Source: Gemmatimonadales bacterium (GTDB lineage Bacteria; Gemmatimonadota; Gemmatimonadetes; Gemmatimonadales; GWC2-71-9). From it: DNA of 64,000 bases. Each line of letters begins with the position of its first letter. The first letter of the stretch is position 1. The notes beneath the pieces were generated by a model. The model was not told the origin of the DNA, made no database searches, and was given only the letters and a program-made list of their open reading frames with translations. Shown here piece after piece: positions 16,236 to 23,907 of this stretch. The position numbers and the translations under genes were made by a program. The stretch spans positions 143,892-207,891 of the forward strand of contig DASYCE010000002.1 in the NCBI GenBank assembly GCA_036500345.1, given 5' to 3'.

Positions 16236-18665
16236 TCAGGGAATCGGCGTGGCCCCGCTCGTCGCCGGGAGCGACGGCCGCTCCGTCGGTTCGTCGGTGG
16301 CGCCATAGCCGTAGCTGTACGAGTAGTACTTGTAGTCGTTCATCGTCGACCGGACGTCGTTCAGCACCGCACCGATGAGACGAATCGGCAGCTGGTCGAC
16401 GATCTGCAGTTTCGCCTCGGCGAGGTCGCGTTCGGTTGCCCCCGCACGAAGCACCAGGACCAGATTGCCGGTCAGCGTACCGAGCACGAACGGATCGATA
16501 CCGGCGCCGAGCGGCGGCGTATCGACGACGATCACTTCGAATTGTTCCCGCATCGCCGCCAGCAGTTCACGCATCCGGTTCGTGCCGAGCAGTTCCGGCG
16601 CGTTGCGCTTGCGCGAGCCCCCCGTGATCAGCTGCAACTTCGGATGCGACGTCGGGCGAAGCAGGTCGCGCATCGGCAATTCGCCGGCGAGATAGTCGAG
16701 GAGTCCCGGCCGCCGCTCGGCACCAAAGGTCCGGTGCAGTTCGCCGCGGCGCGAGTCACCGTCGATCAGCAGCGTGCGATAGCCTGACTCGGCGAACGAC
16801 AACGCGAGATTCGAGGACACCAGCGATTTGCCGTCGCCCGGTGATGGACTCGAGATCGTCAGCATCACCGAACCCTCGCCCAGCGCGTGCGCCAGGTTGA
16901 GGCGTACGGTGCGGAACGATTCGATGACCTGCGCTGCTTCCTCGGCCGACGGTTGTTCGCCCTTGGCGCGGCGAATCTCCGGAATCACACCGAGAATGGT
17001 CAATCCGAGACCGCTGGTGATCTGGTCGGCGTAGCGGACCCGCTTGTCGGTCATGTCGAGCAGGAGTGCCAACCCAAGGCCGGCGCCGAGGCCGACAATG
17101 GCCCCGAGGATGATCATCAGCGACGCGCGATTTTTCTGCGGCTGGAACGGCGCGTCCGCGGCATCGAGCACCGCGACGTCCGGCACCGCGGTCGCTTCAC
17201 GTGCGCGCGCAGCGTACACCTGCTTGGTGAGGTCGGCAACGACACTCTCGTCGACCGATTTCCGTCGCTGCAACTCGGATTCCTCGATCGACCGCTGCGG
17301 AATGTCGTGCAACTCGCCCTTCTGGATGCCAATTTCGGAATCGCCACGGGCGATCATCGAGTCGAGCAGCGTCAGGTCGGCACGGGTATACGTCGGAATC
17401 GTGACGGTGCGCAGCCGGTGAATATCCTGCACGTCGCGCGGCATGTTGATCTTGCCGTCGGGTGTGACCATCGAATCGGTGTAGCGGCCCTTGTTCTGGC
17501 GGTACCGGAGTTCGTCAGCCATCAATTCGTTGACGTAGCTCATGAGCTCCGGCGAGAGCTTGGTCACGGGATTGAGGGCGTACGCGTCGGCGACCGCGGT
17601 GTCACCTCGCTGCAGTCGCGTCAGCGCGGAGGCGAGATCGCGTCGCTCCTTGCGCAGCGTCTCGACTTCATTGCGCTTGTTGAGGAATTCCGCGTAGGCG
17701 CCGGGGGTTGTCGATTGCAAGCCGGGTGCAACCGCCAGGTCCTGCCGGGGCAGCGTGATCGTCTGGATCTGGAAGCGCTGCAGCGTGGCGTCGTCCGCAT
17801 CGAGCTTGCCCTGCGCTTCGACCAGCTGGGAATCGAGGGCGCGAGCGGCAATGGTGAAATCGTGGCGCTTGGTCAGCGCCGCACCCTGGACGAACTGCGC
17901 CATGATGTCGTTGAGCGTCCCGGCGGTCGGCTCGGACTCCTGCCCCGTGAAGACCAGCGTGATGAAGCGCGGATTCCGGGGCGGTACGACCGTGACGGTG
18001 AGATTGGAAATCACCTTGTCGGCGGCTTCGTGCGTGGTGACGGCGGTGAAGTCGAAGGTCTGCCCGTACCAGCGGCGTTCGATCAGCGGCAGCCACTGGA
18101 AGCCGAAGGCACGCCCGGCGCTGTCGCCGGCGACGCCCTGCTCCTTCTGCGACGTGACGATGTCACTCAGTTCCCAGCGCTTGCCGTCCTCGGAAACCTT
18201 GAACCGGTAGTTGCCGGGGCGGTAGTTGGCGCCGATATCGAAGCCGTTGAACAGCCCGGCGTTCGGACCGCTCGGTCCCTGCGGCAGCGGTGGGCCGCCG
18301 ACGCGCTTGGGGCCGGTGATATATAGCCGGCGGGCTTTCACGACCGGCTCGATGACCGCGTAGCTCTGGATGTATTCCCGCCACTGGTCCGACTGGAAGG
18401 TCGGGCTTTCGCTCGGCGCGATCTGCAGCTTGGCACGCACCACGAAACTCGGCGGCCGAAGCCGGCTGACAAGGTATCCGCCGCCGAGGCCAACGAGCGT
18501 CAAGAGAAGGACCAGCCACTTCACCCGCCTCACCGCACCGAGATAACGGAGCAGCGGACTGGTCCGCGGACCGCCGCTGGCACCGGTGAGCGGCGACCCG
18601 GGCACCAGCCCAGGTGAACCGATCGGGGCGGGAAGGGATCCGGAATGTGAAGCAAGGTTCGTCAT
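16236..18665 (-). CDS. Wzc-like polysaccharide co-polymerase with tyrosine autokinase domain
   Basis: This 809-residue protein has a first transmembrane helix at about residues 50-67, then a large periplasmic Wzz domain with coiled-coil character. A second helix lies near residue 520. A cytoplasmic BY-kinase follows: Walker A SPSPGDGKSLVSSNLA (about 605), Walker A' LLIDGDSRRGELH, Walker B VIVVDTPPLG. The Tyr cluster YKYYSYSYGYG near the C terminus is the autophosphorylation site. It controls chain length and export with the Wza-like protein. The start MTNLASHSG at 18665 is preferred over 18755, because the extra 30 residues are unlike the family and would cover the promoter. Confidence 0.92.
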   Translation of the reverse strand: MTNLASHSGSLPAPIGSPGLVPGSPLTGASGGPRTSPLLRYLGAVRRVKWLVLLLTLVGLGGGYLVSRLRPPSFVVRAKLQIAPSESPTFQSDQWREYIQSYAVIEPVVKARRLYITGPKRVGGPPLPQGPSGPNAGLFNGFDIGANYRPGNYRFKVSEDGKRWELSDIVTSQKEQGVAGDSAGRAFGFQWLPLIERRWYGQTFDFTAVTTHEAADKVISNLTVTVVPPRNPRFITLVFTGQESEPTAGTLNDIMAQFVQGAALTKRHDFTIAARALDSQLVEAQGKLDADDATLQRFQIQTITLPRQDLAVAPGLQSTTPGAYAEFLNKRNEVETLRKERRDLASALTRLQRGDTAVADAYALNPVTKLSPELMSYVNELMADELRYRQNKGRYTDSMVTPDGKINMPRDVQDIHRLRTVTIPTYTRADLTLLDSMIARGDSEIGIQKGELHDIPQRSIEESELQRRKSVDESVVADLTKQVYAARAREATAVPDVAVLDAADAPFQPQKNRASLMIILGAIVGLGAGLGLALLLDMTDKRVRYADQITSGLGLTILGVIPEIRRAKGEQPSAEEAAQVIESFRTVRLNLAHALGEGSVMLTISSPSPGDGKSLVSSNLALSFAESGYRTLLIDGDSRRGELHRTFGAERRPGLLDYLAGELPMRDLLRPTSHPKLQLITGGSRKRNAPELLGTNRMRELLAAMREQFEVIVVDTPPLGAGIDPFVLGTLTGNLVLVLRAGATERDLAEAKLQIVDQLPIRLIGAVLNDVRSTMNDYKYYSYSYGYGATDEPTERPSLPATSGATPIP

Positions 18666-18725
18666 AGGCTCTGCACTTGGAGTAATCCAGACGGAACCGG
18701 GTTCCGGCCCCGCCGTGGTGTAGTA

Positions 18726-18741
18726 CGCAAACATGATACCG
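18726..18741 (-). promoter_or_regulatory. Candidate sigma-54 promoter of the wzc-like gene
   Basis: Reverse-strand CGGTATCATGTTTGCG has GG-N10-GC spacing and a perfect TTTGC -12 box but a weak -24 box. It lies about 60 bases before the chosen start at 18665. Confidence 0.35.
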
Positions 18742-18776
18742 CAGACCGCAGCCACAAGGCTACAGCTGTCGTAGTA

Positions 18777-18841
18777 GTGTTGTTGGCTACTTGCAACGTA
18801 TCGTAGTTGTTGCGCAACACGGATGCGCTATTGAGGCAACG
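18777..18841. promoter_or_regulatory. Palindromic GTTGTTGCGCAACAC element and flanking half-sites
   Basis: The near-perfect palindrome GTTGTTGCGCAACAC occupies 18806-18820. Related half-sites are GTGTTGTTGG (18777-18786), CTTGCAACG (18790-18798) and GAGGCAACG (18833-18841). The cluster lies between two divergent sigma-54-like sites, about 65 bases from one -24 element and 68 from the other, the usual place for an enhancer. The half-sites match those upstream of the wza-like gene. Confidence 0.5.
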
Positions 18842-18887
18842 ATATAGCTTAGATGGCGGTTGGTTCGATGGACCGGCACCACAGGTG

Positions 18888-18903
18888 CGGCACGTTTTTC
18901 GCC
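18888..18903 (+). promoter_or_regulatory. Candidate sigma-54 promoter of the PrsR-like activator gene
   Basis: CGGCACGTTTTTCGCC contains GGCACG at -24 and TCGC at -12 with exact GG-N10-GC spacing, 9 of 12 consensus positions. The predicted start of transcription, near 18914, is 40 bases before the ATG at 18954. It would make the activator self-regulated. Confidence 0.5.
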
Positions 18904-18953
18904 TTGGGTGACTGCTGGACCAATCCCACGCCTGACGTTGAGGAGTTGCGACG

Positions 18954-20456
18954 ATGACCGCTGTATCCGGGGCCGGAACCGATGTTGGCTCCAGCGAGCC
19001 GCTGGGGGGACGGGATATTCTTTCCCTTCCGGCGGACGTCAAGGCTTCGATCCGGGTGCTGATCGTCGACGACGAGCGGACCCTGCGCGAAAGCTGCGCG
19101 TCGGTCCTTCGCGGCGAAGGGTATAACGTCACACTGGCTGGGCGGGGCGAAGAGGCGCTCGATCTGGTACGGCGGCGGCAGTTCGACCTGGTGCTGGTGG
19201 ACTTGTTCATGTCACAGGTTCCGGGACTGGAGCTGCTCAACGCCACGCTCGAAGCGAACCGCGACTGCCTCGTGGTGGTGATGACCGGAAATCCGAGCGT
19301 TCCGTCGAGTATCGAAGCGTTGCGCATGGGGGCGTGGGACTATCTCCCCAAGCCGTTCTCCGCGACGCATCTGCAGATTCTGATCGGGCGGGCGTCGCAC
19401 GCCGTGATGAAGGGGCGCGAAGCCGCCGACCTGCGGTTGCAGGTGATGCGCCAGCACTCGCATTCCGACACACATGCGCTGATCGGTATTTCTCCCGCGT
19501 TTCGCAAGGCGGTGGAGCTGGCGCGCAAGGTCGCGCCGACCGACGCCTCGGTGTTCATCAGCGGCGAGAGCGGGACCGGCAAGGAAGTCATCGCCCAGTT
19601 CATCCATCAGCATTCCCGCCGGGTGAAGAAGGCAATGGTGCCGATCAATTGCGCGGCATTGCCGGAGCCGCTGCTCGAGTCGGAGATGTTCGGCCACCGC
19701 AAGGGTGCCTTCACCGGGGCCGACCGCGACAAGCCCGGCCTGCTCGAGACCGCCAACGGCGGGACGCTCTTCCTCGACGAACTCACCGAGATGTCGCTGC
19801 CGCTGCAGGCGAAGCTGCTGCGTGTGGTGCAGGATGGCGTGGTTCGCCGGGTCGGCGCCGAAACGGGCGACTCGGTCGACGTGCGATTCGTCTCCGCGAC
19901 CAACCGAGATCCGCAGGAAGCGGTGGATCGTGGCGTCCTGCGCAGCGATCTCTTCTATCGGCTGCGGGTCGTGCCGATCACGCTGCCGCCGTTGCGCACG
20001 CGAGTCGAGGACATCGCCATGCTCGCGAATCACTTTCTCGGCGTCTTCTGGCATCGTCATCGCCAGATGCCCGACCGCGCGCCGCGGCTGAGCGAGTCGA
20101 CGATCGAGTACCTGCGTTCGCGGGCGTGGCGCGGCAACGTGCGCGAACTGCAGAACGTGATCGAACATGTGGCGGTCCTCGTGGAACCGGAGCAGGTGAT
20201 CGAGCCGGGTGACATTCCGATCTACGACGACGCCGAGGTCGTCCCGGAACGCACGGCGGCGCCGCAACTCGATGGTCCGTTCCACGACGTGAAGGACCGC
20301 GTGATCGCGCAATTCGAGCGCGACTACCTCACCCGGCTGGTGGCCCGGGCCGCGGGCAACATGTCGAAAGCGGCACGGCAGGCCAACATCGACCGCACCA
20401 CGCTGTACCGGTTGATGGAGAAGCACGGGCTGCAGCGCGACGACCGCGGGGAGTAA
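18954..20456 (+). CDS. NtrC-family sigma-54-dependent response regulator, PrsR-like
   Basis: The protein has 500 residues. The receiver domain (about 35-150) contains RVLIVDDERT, phosphoacceptor Asp in LVLVDLFMSQ and KPF. The AAA+ domain (about 165-400) contains Walker A GESGTGKEV, the sigma-54-contacting GAFTGA loop, FLDELTEM and the R-finger region. The C-terminal Fis-type helix-turn-helix is NMSKAARQANIDRTTLYRLM. Exosortase/PEP-CTERM loci often carry such a regulator (PrsR) with a histidine kinase (PrsK), as here. GAGGAG lies 9 bases before the ATG. It likely activates the sigma-54-like promoters found in this locus. The kinase gene starts one base after its stop. Confidence 0.92.
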   Translation: MTAVSGAGTDVGSSEPLGGRDILSLPADVKASIRVLIVDDERTLRESCASVLRGEGYNVTLAGRGEEALDLVRRRQFDLVLVDLFMSQVPGLELLNATLEANRDCLVVVMTGNPSVPSSIEALRMGAWDYLPKPFSATHLQILIGRASHAVMKGREAADLRLQVMRQHSHSDTHALIGISPAFRKAVELARKVAPTDASVFISGESGTGKEVIAQFIHQHSRRVKKAMVPINCAALPEPLLESEMFGHRKGAFTGADRDKPGLLETANGGTLFLDELTEMSLPLQAKLLRVVQDGVVRRVGAETGDSVDVRFVSATNRDPQEAVDRGVLRSDLFYRLRVVPITLPPLRTRVEDIAMLANHFLGVFWHRHRQMPDRAPRLSESTIEYLRSRAWRGNVRELQNVIEHVAVLVEPEQVIEPGDIPIYDDAEVVPERTAAPQLDGPFHDVKDRVIAQFERDYLTRLVARAAGNMSKAARQANIDRTTLYRLMEKHGLQRDDRGE

Positions 20457-20457
20457 C

Positions 20458-21510
20458 GTGGCGCTCTCGGCCGCGGCGCGTCAGCGCCTCGATGAAGCGG
20501 CCGGGGCATTGGTCGACAGCTGGCGCGCCTTCTCCGAGGACGCGCTTTCGCAGGCGGAAGTCGCCGCCAGCGTGGCCGATGTCGTGGCCCGTGTGGCCGA
20601 CGCCTGCAACGGCGGTGTCCCGACCGACGATCATGCCGTGTCTGCGCTCACCCGGCGGGTGGTGACGCTGCTGCGCCGGCAGCTGCTGCTGCAGAGTGAC
20701 GGTGACGGCCAGGACGTCTTGAGACTGTTGCACGGTCTCGAGCAGGTGGCCAGCGGCCTGGAGCCGAGGTGGTCGGAGCGATTCCAGGATCGGATGACCG
20801 GACCGAGCGGTCTCGACCTCATCGTCGAAGTCGCCCACGATCTTCGCTCACCACTCACGTCGATCCTCTTTCTCGCCGAAACGATGCTGCACGGCCGGAG
20901 CGGTCCGCTGACCCCGCTCCAGGAGCGCCAGCTCGGGCTGGTGTATTCCGCGGCGTTCGGGCTCAACGCTGTGGCGAGTGACGTGATCGAGCTGGTCCGC
21001 GGCGGAGACCGTCTGGTGGGGCGGGAGGCGCAGCCGTTCTCGATCGCCGAGGTCATCGAGGCGGTGCGGGACATCGTCCTTCCGATCGCCGAAGAGAAGG
21101 GTCTCGAACTGCGGTTCGAAGCGCCATCGAGTGACCTTCGCCGCGGGCATCCGGGCGCCATCAATCGGGTTCTGCTCAATCTCACCACCAACGCCCTCAA
21201 GTTCACCGCCGAAGGGTTCGTCGAGGTGCGAATCGTCGAGATCGGCGGCGACATCATCGAATGCTCGGTGCGCGACACCGGGCGCGGCATTCCGGTGGCC
21301 GCGATGCCGACGCTGTACGAGCCGTTCCGGAGGCGCCAGCAGGCGGGTGACTACGCGTTCTCGGGATCGGGGCTCGGGCTGTCGATCTGCCGCAAGCTCG
21401 TCGAGGCGATGGGAGCAGAACTTTCGGTCAAGACGGTCCAGGGGGAAGGGACCTGCTTCGCGTTCCGGCTGGAGCTGCCGATTGCCGATCAGGGAGCACT
21501 GATCAGCTGA
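20458..21510 (+). CDS. Sensor histidine kinase, probable partner of the sigma-54 activator
   Basis: This 350-residue protein starts at a GTG one base after the regulator stop, with GGGAG just upstream. The N-terminal ~110 residues have no transmembrane helix or recognised sensor. The dimerisation domain H-box is VAHDLRSPLTSILF. The HATPase_c domain has N-box LLNLTTNALKFTA, G1 VRDTGRGIP and G2 GSGLGLSICRKLVEAMG. It is therefore a soluble kinase, probably phosphorylating the receiver Asp of the adjacent regulator and possibly the orphan receiver encoded at 15309. The signal is unknown. Confidence 0.9.
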   Translation: MALSAAARQRLDEAAGALVDSWRAFSEDALSQAEVAASVADVVARVADACNGGVPTDDHAVSALTRRVVTLLRRQLLLQSDGDGQDVLRLLHGLEQVASGLEPRWSERFQDRMTGPSGLDLIVEVAHDLRSPLTSILFLAETMLHGRSGPLTPLQERQLGLVYSAAFGLNAVASDVIELVRGGDRLVGREAQPFSIAEVIEAVRDIVLPIAEEKGLELRFEAPSSDLRRGHPGAINRVLLNLTTNALKFTAEGFVEVRIVEIGGDIIECSVRDTGRGIPVAAMPTLYEPFRRRQQAGDYAFSGSGLGLSICRKLVEAMGAELSVKTVQGEGTCFAFRLELPIADQGALIS

Positions 21511-21528
21511 TGGGACGGTGCCGCCCGC

Positions 21529-21547
21529 GGCCGTCCGGGCGACGGCC
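21529..21547 (+). terminator. Possible hairpin terminator after the histidine kinase gene
   Basis: GGCCGTC and GACGGCC form a 7-bp stem with a 5-base loop, followed by GATTACATTT. The T-run is poor, so this is tentative. Confidence 0.4.
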
Positions 21548-21699
21548 GATTACATTTGGTTCACGCGGACGCAGGCGCCACTGGGGCGCCGTGCCGCTTT
21601 ACGTGCTGTCTCGATCATCGATTGTCGCCGCCGCCGCGCCTTGTGGCGCAGTGCGCGGCTGACGCCGAGACCGGGGACGGCCCAGACAATGGTATCGTC

Positions 21700-23364
21700 G
21701 TGACTTCGCACTCTGCCCATCGGGCCGGGCGGCAGCAGGCCGCTGCGCCGGCTCACCATGTTCCCTCGATCGCTCCCATTCATCATGCGCCGAACGCGGC
21801 GCTCCTCATCGACTTCGACAACGTCACCCTCGGCATCCGGTCTGATCTCGCCAAGGAGCTCCGGACGCTCCTCAACAGCGACATCATCAAGGGGAAGGTG
21901 GCGGTGCAGCGGGCCTACGCCGACTGGCGGCGGTACCCGCAGCACATCGTCTCGCTCTCGGAATCGTCGATCGACCTGATCTTTGCGCCGGCGTTCGGGA
22001 CCGCCAAGAAGAACGCGACGGACATCCGTCTCGCCGTCGACGCCATCGAACTGGTGTTCACGCGGCCGGAAATCGGCACCTTCATGCTGCTCTCGGGCGA
22101 CAGCGATTTTTCCTCGCTAGTGCTCAAACTCAAGGAATACGGGAAGTACGTCATCGGTGTCGGGATCCGCGAGTCGGCCAGCGACATCCTGATCCAGAAT
22201 TGCGACGAGTATTACTCATACAGCGATCTCGCCGGCCTCAGCAAGGAAGCAGACAGCGCCGGCCCGCCGCGCGACCCGTGGGAGCTGGTCACGGAGGCGG
22301 TGCAGCAGATGGTGCGCAACGGCGATGTGATGCGCGCCGACCGGCTCAAGCAGGTGATGCAGCAGATCGATCCCGCGTTCGACGAGGGCGCCGCGGGGTA
22401 CAGCCGCTTCAGCAAGTTCGTCACCGAAGCCGGCACGCGCGGGTTGATCAAGGTGATCAAGCAGGAGAACGGCCAGCTCGATATCGCACCGGTCACATCG
22501 GCTCCTGCGCGCGGCGGCAGTGGTCGCGGGGCGGCGCCTGCTGCGACGGCGGCCGAGCCCGCCGAGGGTGCCGCGCGCGGTGGACGTCATCGTCGCGGTG
22601 GTCGAGGGCGGTCGCGAGGCGGCGCGGCCGAGGAAACTCCGGCTCCGCGCGCCGCGGTCGCCGCCGCTCCCGCAACCTCCGGACTCACGCTCGCCGAAGC
22701 GTTCCACCTCCTGTCACGTTCGCTCGGCGAACTTCCGGCACCGGTCCAGCACGAAGCGCTGCGCGCGCGGATGGCGGTACTCCATGGCAAGGAAGATCCG
22801 CTCCTCGACGCCGACCGGTTCGGCAAGCTGCTGCGCCAGGCGAACGACGCCGAGGTGGCCGACGTGCGCATGGTCGCCGAGAATCAGTACGAGGTCTCGC
22901 CGCACAAGGCCGACCTCGCGCTCCAGATGTCACGGCAGCCCGAGGCGCCGGCGGTGGAAGGAGCGGCCGCCACGGCGCGCCCGACTGCCGCGTTGCGCTT
23001 TCGCGGCGGTTCGTCGCGATCGACGACGCGTCCACCCGAACTGCAGATGGTCGGTGTCATCGATCTCAAGCCGGCGCTCGCCAACACCGTCGAATTGCCG
23101 ATCCCGACGGTGACGCCGAGCACGAGTGAACCGGATGCAGCGGAGGAAGCGGAGGGAGAAGTGCCTGGTCGTCGCGGGAATCGGCGAGGGAAGCGGGGCG
23201 GGAAGCGGCATCGCGCCGGCGAAGCGGCGGTTGAAGCAGCCGCAGCGCCGAGCAATGCGCCGGTCGTCGCGCCTGAACCGGCAACCACCGGTGGCGCTGC
23301 TCCGCGCGCATCGAAAGGGGCGAAGCGATCGCCACGCCGGACTTCGAAACCGCTCGCCGGCTGA
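21700..23364 (+). CDS. NYN-domain (PIN-like) protein with two OST-HTH/LOTUS domains
   Basis: The protein has 554 residues from the GTG at 21700; an in-frame start at 21556 would add an atypical Cys/Pro-rich leader. The NYN nuclease-like domain (about 28-180) has Asp residues in LLIDFDNV, TDIRLAVDAI and LLSGDSDFSS, matching the DUF88/LabA active site. Two OST-HTH-like domains follow: DPWELVTEAVQQMV to LDIAPV, and LTLAEAFHLLSRSL to YEVSPHK. The C-terminal 200 residues are Ala/Pro/Arg/Lys-rich and disordered. Such proteins probably cleave or bind RNA; the bacterial role is not established. It overlaps the 5' part of the glycosylase coding region. Confidence 0.85.
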   Translation: MTSHSAHRAGRQQAAAPAHHVPSIAPIHHAPNAALLIDFDNVTLGIRSDLAKELRTLLNSDIIKGKVAVQRAYADWRRYPQHIVSLSESSIDLIFAPAFGTAKKNATDIRLAVDAIELVFTRPEIGTFMLLSGDSDFSSLVLKLKEYGKYVIGVGIRESASDILIQNCDEYYSYSDLAGLSKEADSAGPPRDPWELVTEAVQQMVRNGDVMRADRLKQVMQQIDPAFDEGAAGYSRFSKFVTEAGTRGLIKVIKQENGQLDIAPVTSAPARGGSGRGAAPAATAAEPAEGAARGGRHRRGGRGRSRGGAAEETPAPRAAVAAAPATSGLTLAEAFHLLSRSLGELPAPVQHEALRARMAVLHGKEDPLLDADRFGKLLRQANDAEVADVRMVAENQYEVSPHKADLALQMSRQPEAPAVEGAAATARPTAALRFRGGSSRSTTRPPELQMVGVIDLKPALANTVELPIPTVTPSTSEPDAAEEAEGEVPGRRGNRRGKRGGKRHRAGEAAVEAAAAPSNAPVVAPEPATTGGAAPRASKGAKRSPRRTSKPLAG

Positions 23365-23375
23365 GTCCGCGCGCG

Positions 23376-23903
23376 GTGATCGTGGCGCGCGATCTCCTCG
23401 GACGAACGCTCGCCTCCGATCTCGGGGGCGAACGTGTTTCCGGGATCATCGTTGAGACCGAAGCGTACCTCGGCGTGCACGACGCGGCGTCGCACGCCTG
23501 GCGATATCGGCGTCGGCGCGCGACCCACGGTGTCTTCGCGCCGGCCGATACGTGGTATGTCTACCAGTCGTACGGCATTCACTGGTGCCTCAACATCACG
23601 GCGCCGACCGGCGAAGATGGAGCAGCCGTGCTGATCCGCGCGCTGGTTCCCCGGAGCGGTCTGGAGGCGATTCGTTCGCGCCGCGGCGCTGTCGCGGACC
23701 GTCACCTCGCCAATGGTCCGGGGAAGGTCGGCCAGCTGCTTGCCCTCACCGGAGCGGAGAACGGTATGCGCCACACGCGTCGAAGCGCGCTGCGATTGAC
23801 GTCGACGCCCAGCATCGCGGGGCCGATCGACGTCACGCCGCGCATCGGGATCAGCCAGGCGGTGGACTGGCCGCTCCGGTTCCTGCTGCGGGTCGATCGA
23901 TGA
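23376..23903 (+). CDS. 3-methyladenine DNA glycosylase (AAG/MPG family)
   Basis: The protein has 175 residues from the GTG at 23376. Family motifs are VARDLLGRTL, IVETEAYLGVHDAASHA with the catalytic Glu and following Tyr, TWYVYQSYGIHWCLN, VLIRALVP and LANGPGKVGQLLAL. It excises alkylated purines (base excision repair). Conserved N-terminal sequence (TPDFETARRLSPRAV) is encoded in frame upstream of 23376, inside the previous gene, yet no ATG, GTG or TTG occurs there back to the stop at 23274. The real start may therefore be non-canonical near 23328 (ATC after AAAGGGG), or the protein is slightly short. Confidence 0.88.
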   Translation: MIVARDLLGRTLASDLGGERVSGIIVETEAYLGVHDAASHAWRYRRRRATHGVFAPADTWYVYQSYGIHWCLNITAPTGEDGAAVLIRALVPRSGLEAIRSRRGAVADRHLANGPGKVGQLLALTGAENGMRHTRRSALRLTSTPSIAGPIDVTPRIGISQAVDWPLRFLLRVDR

Positions 23904-23907
23904 CCGC

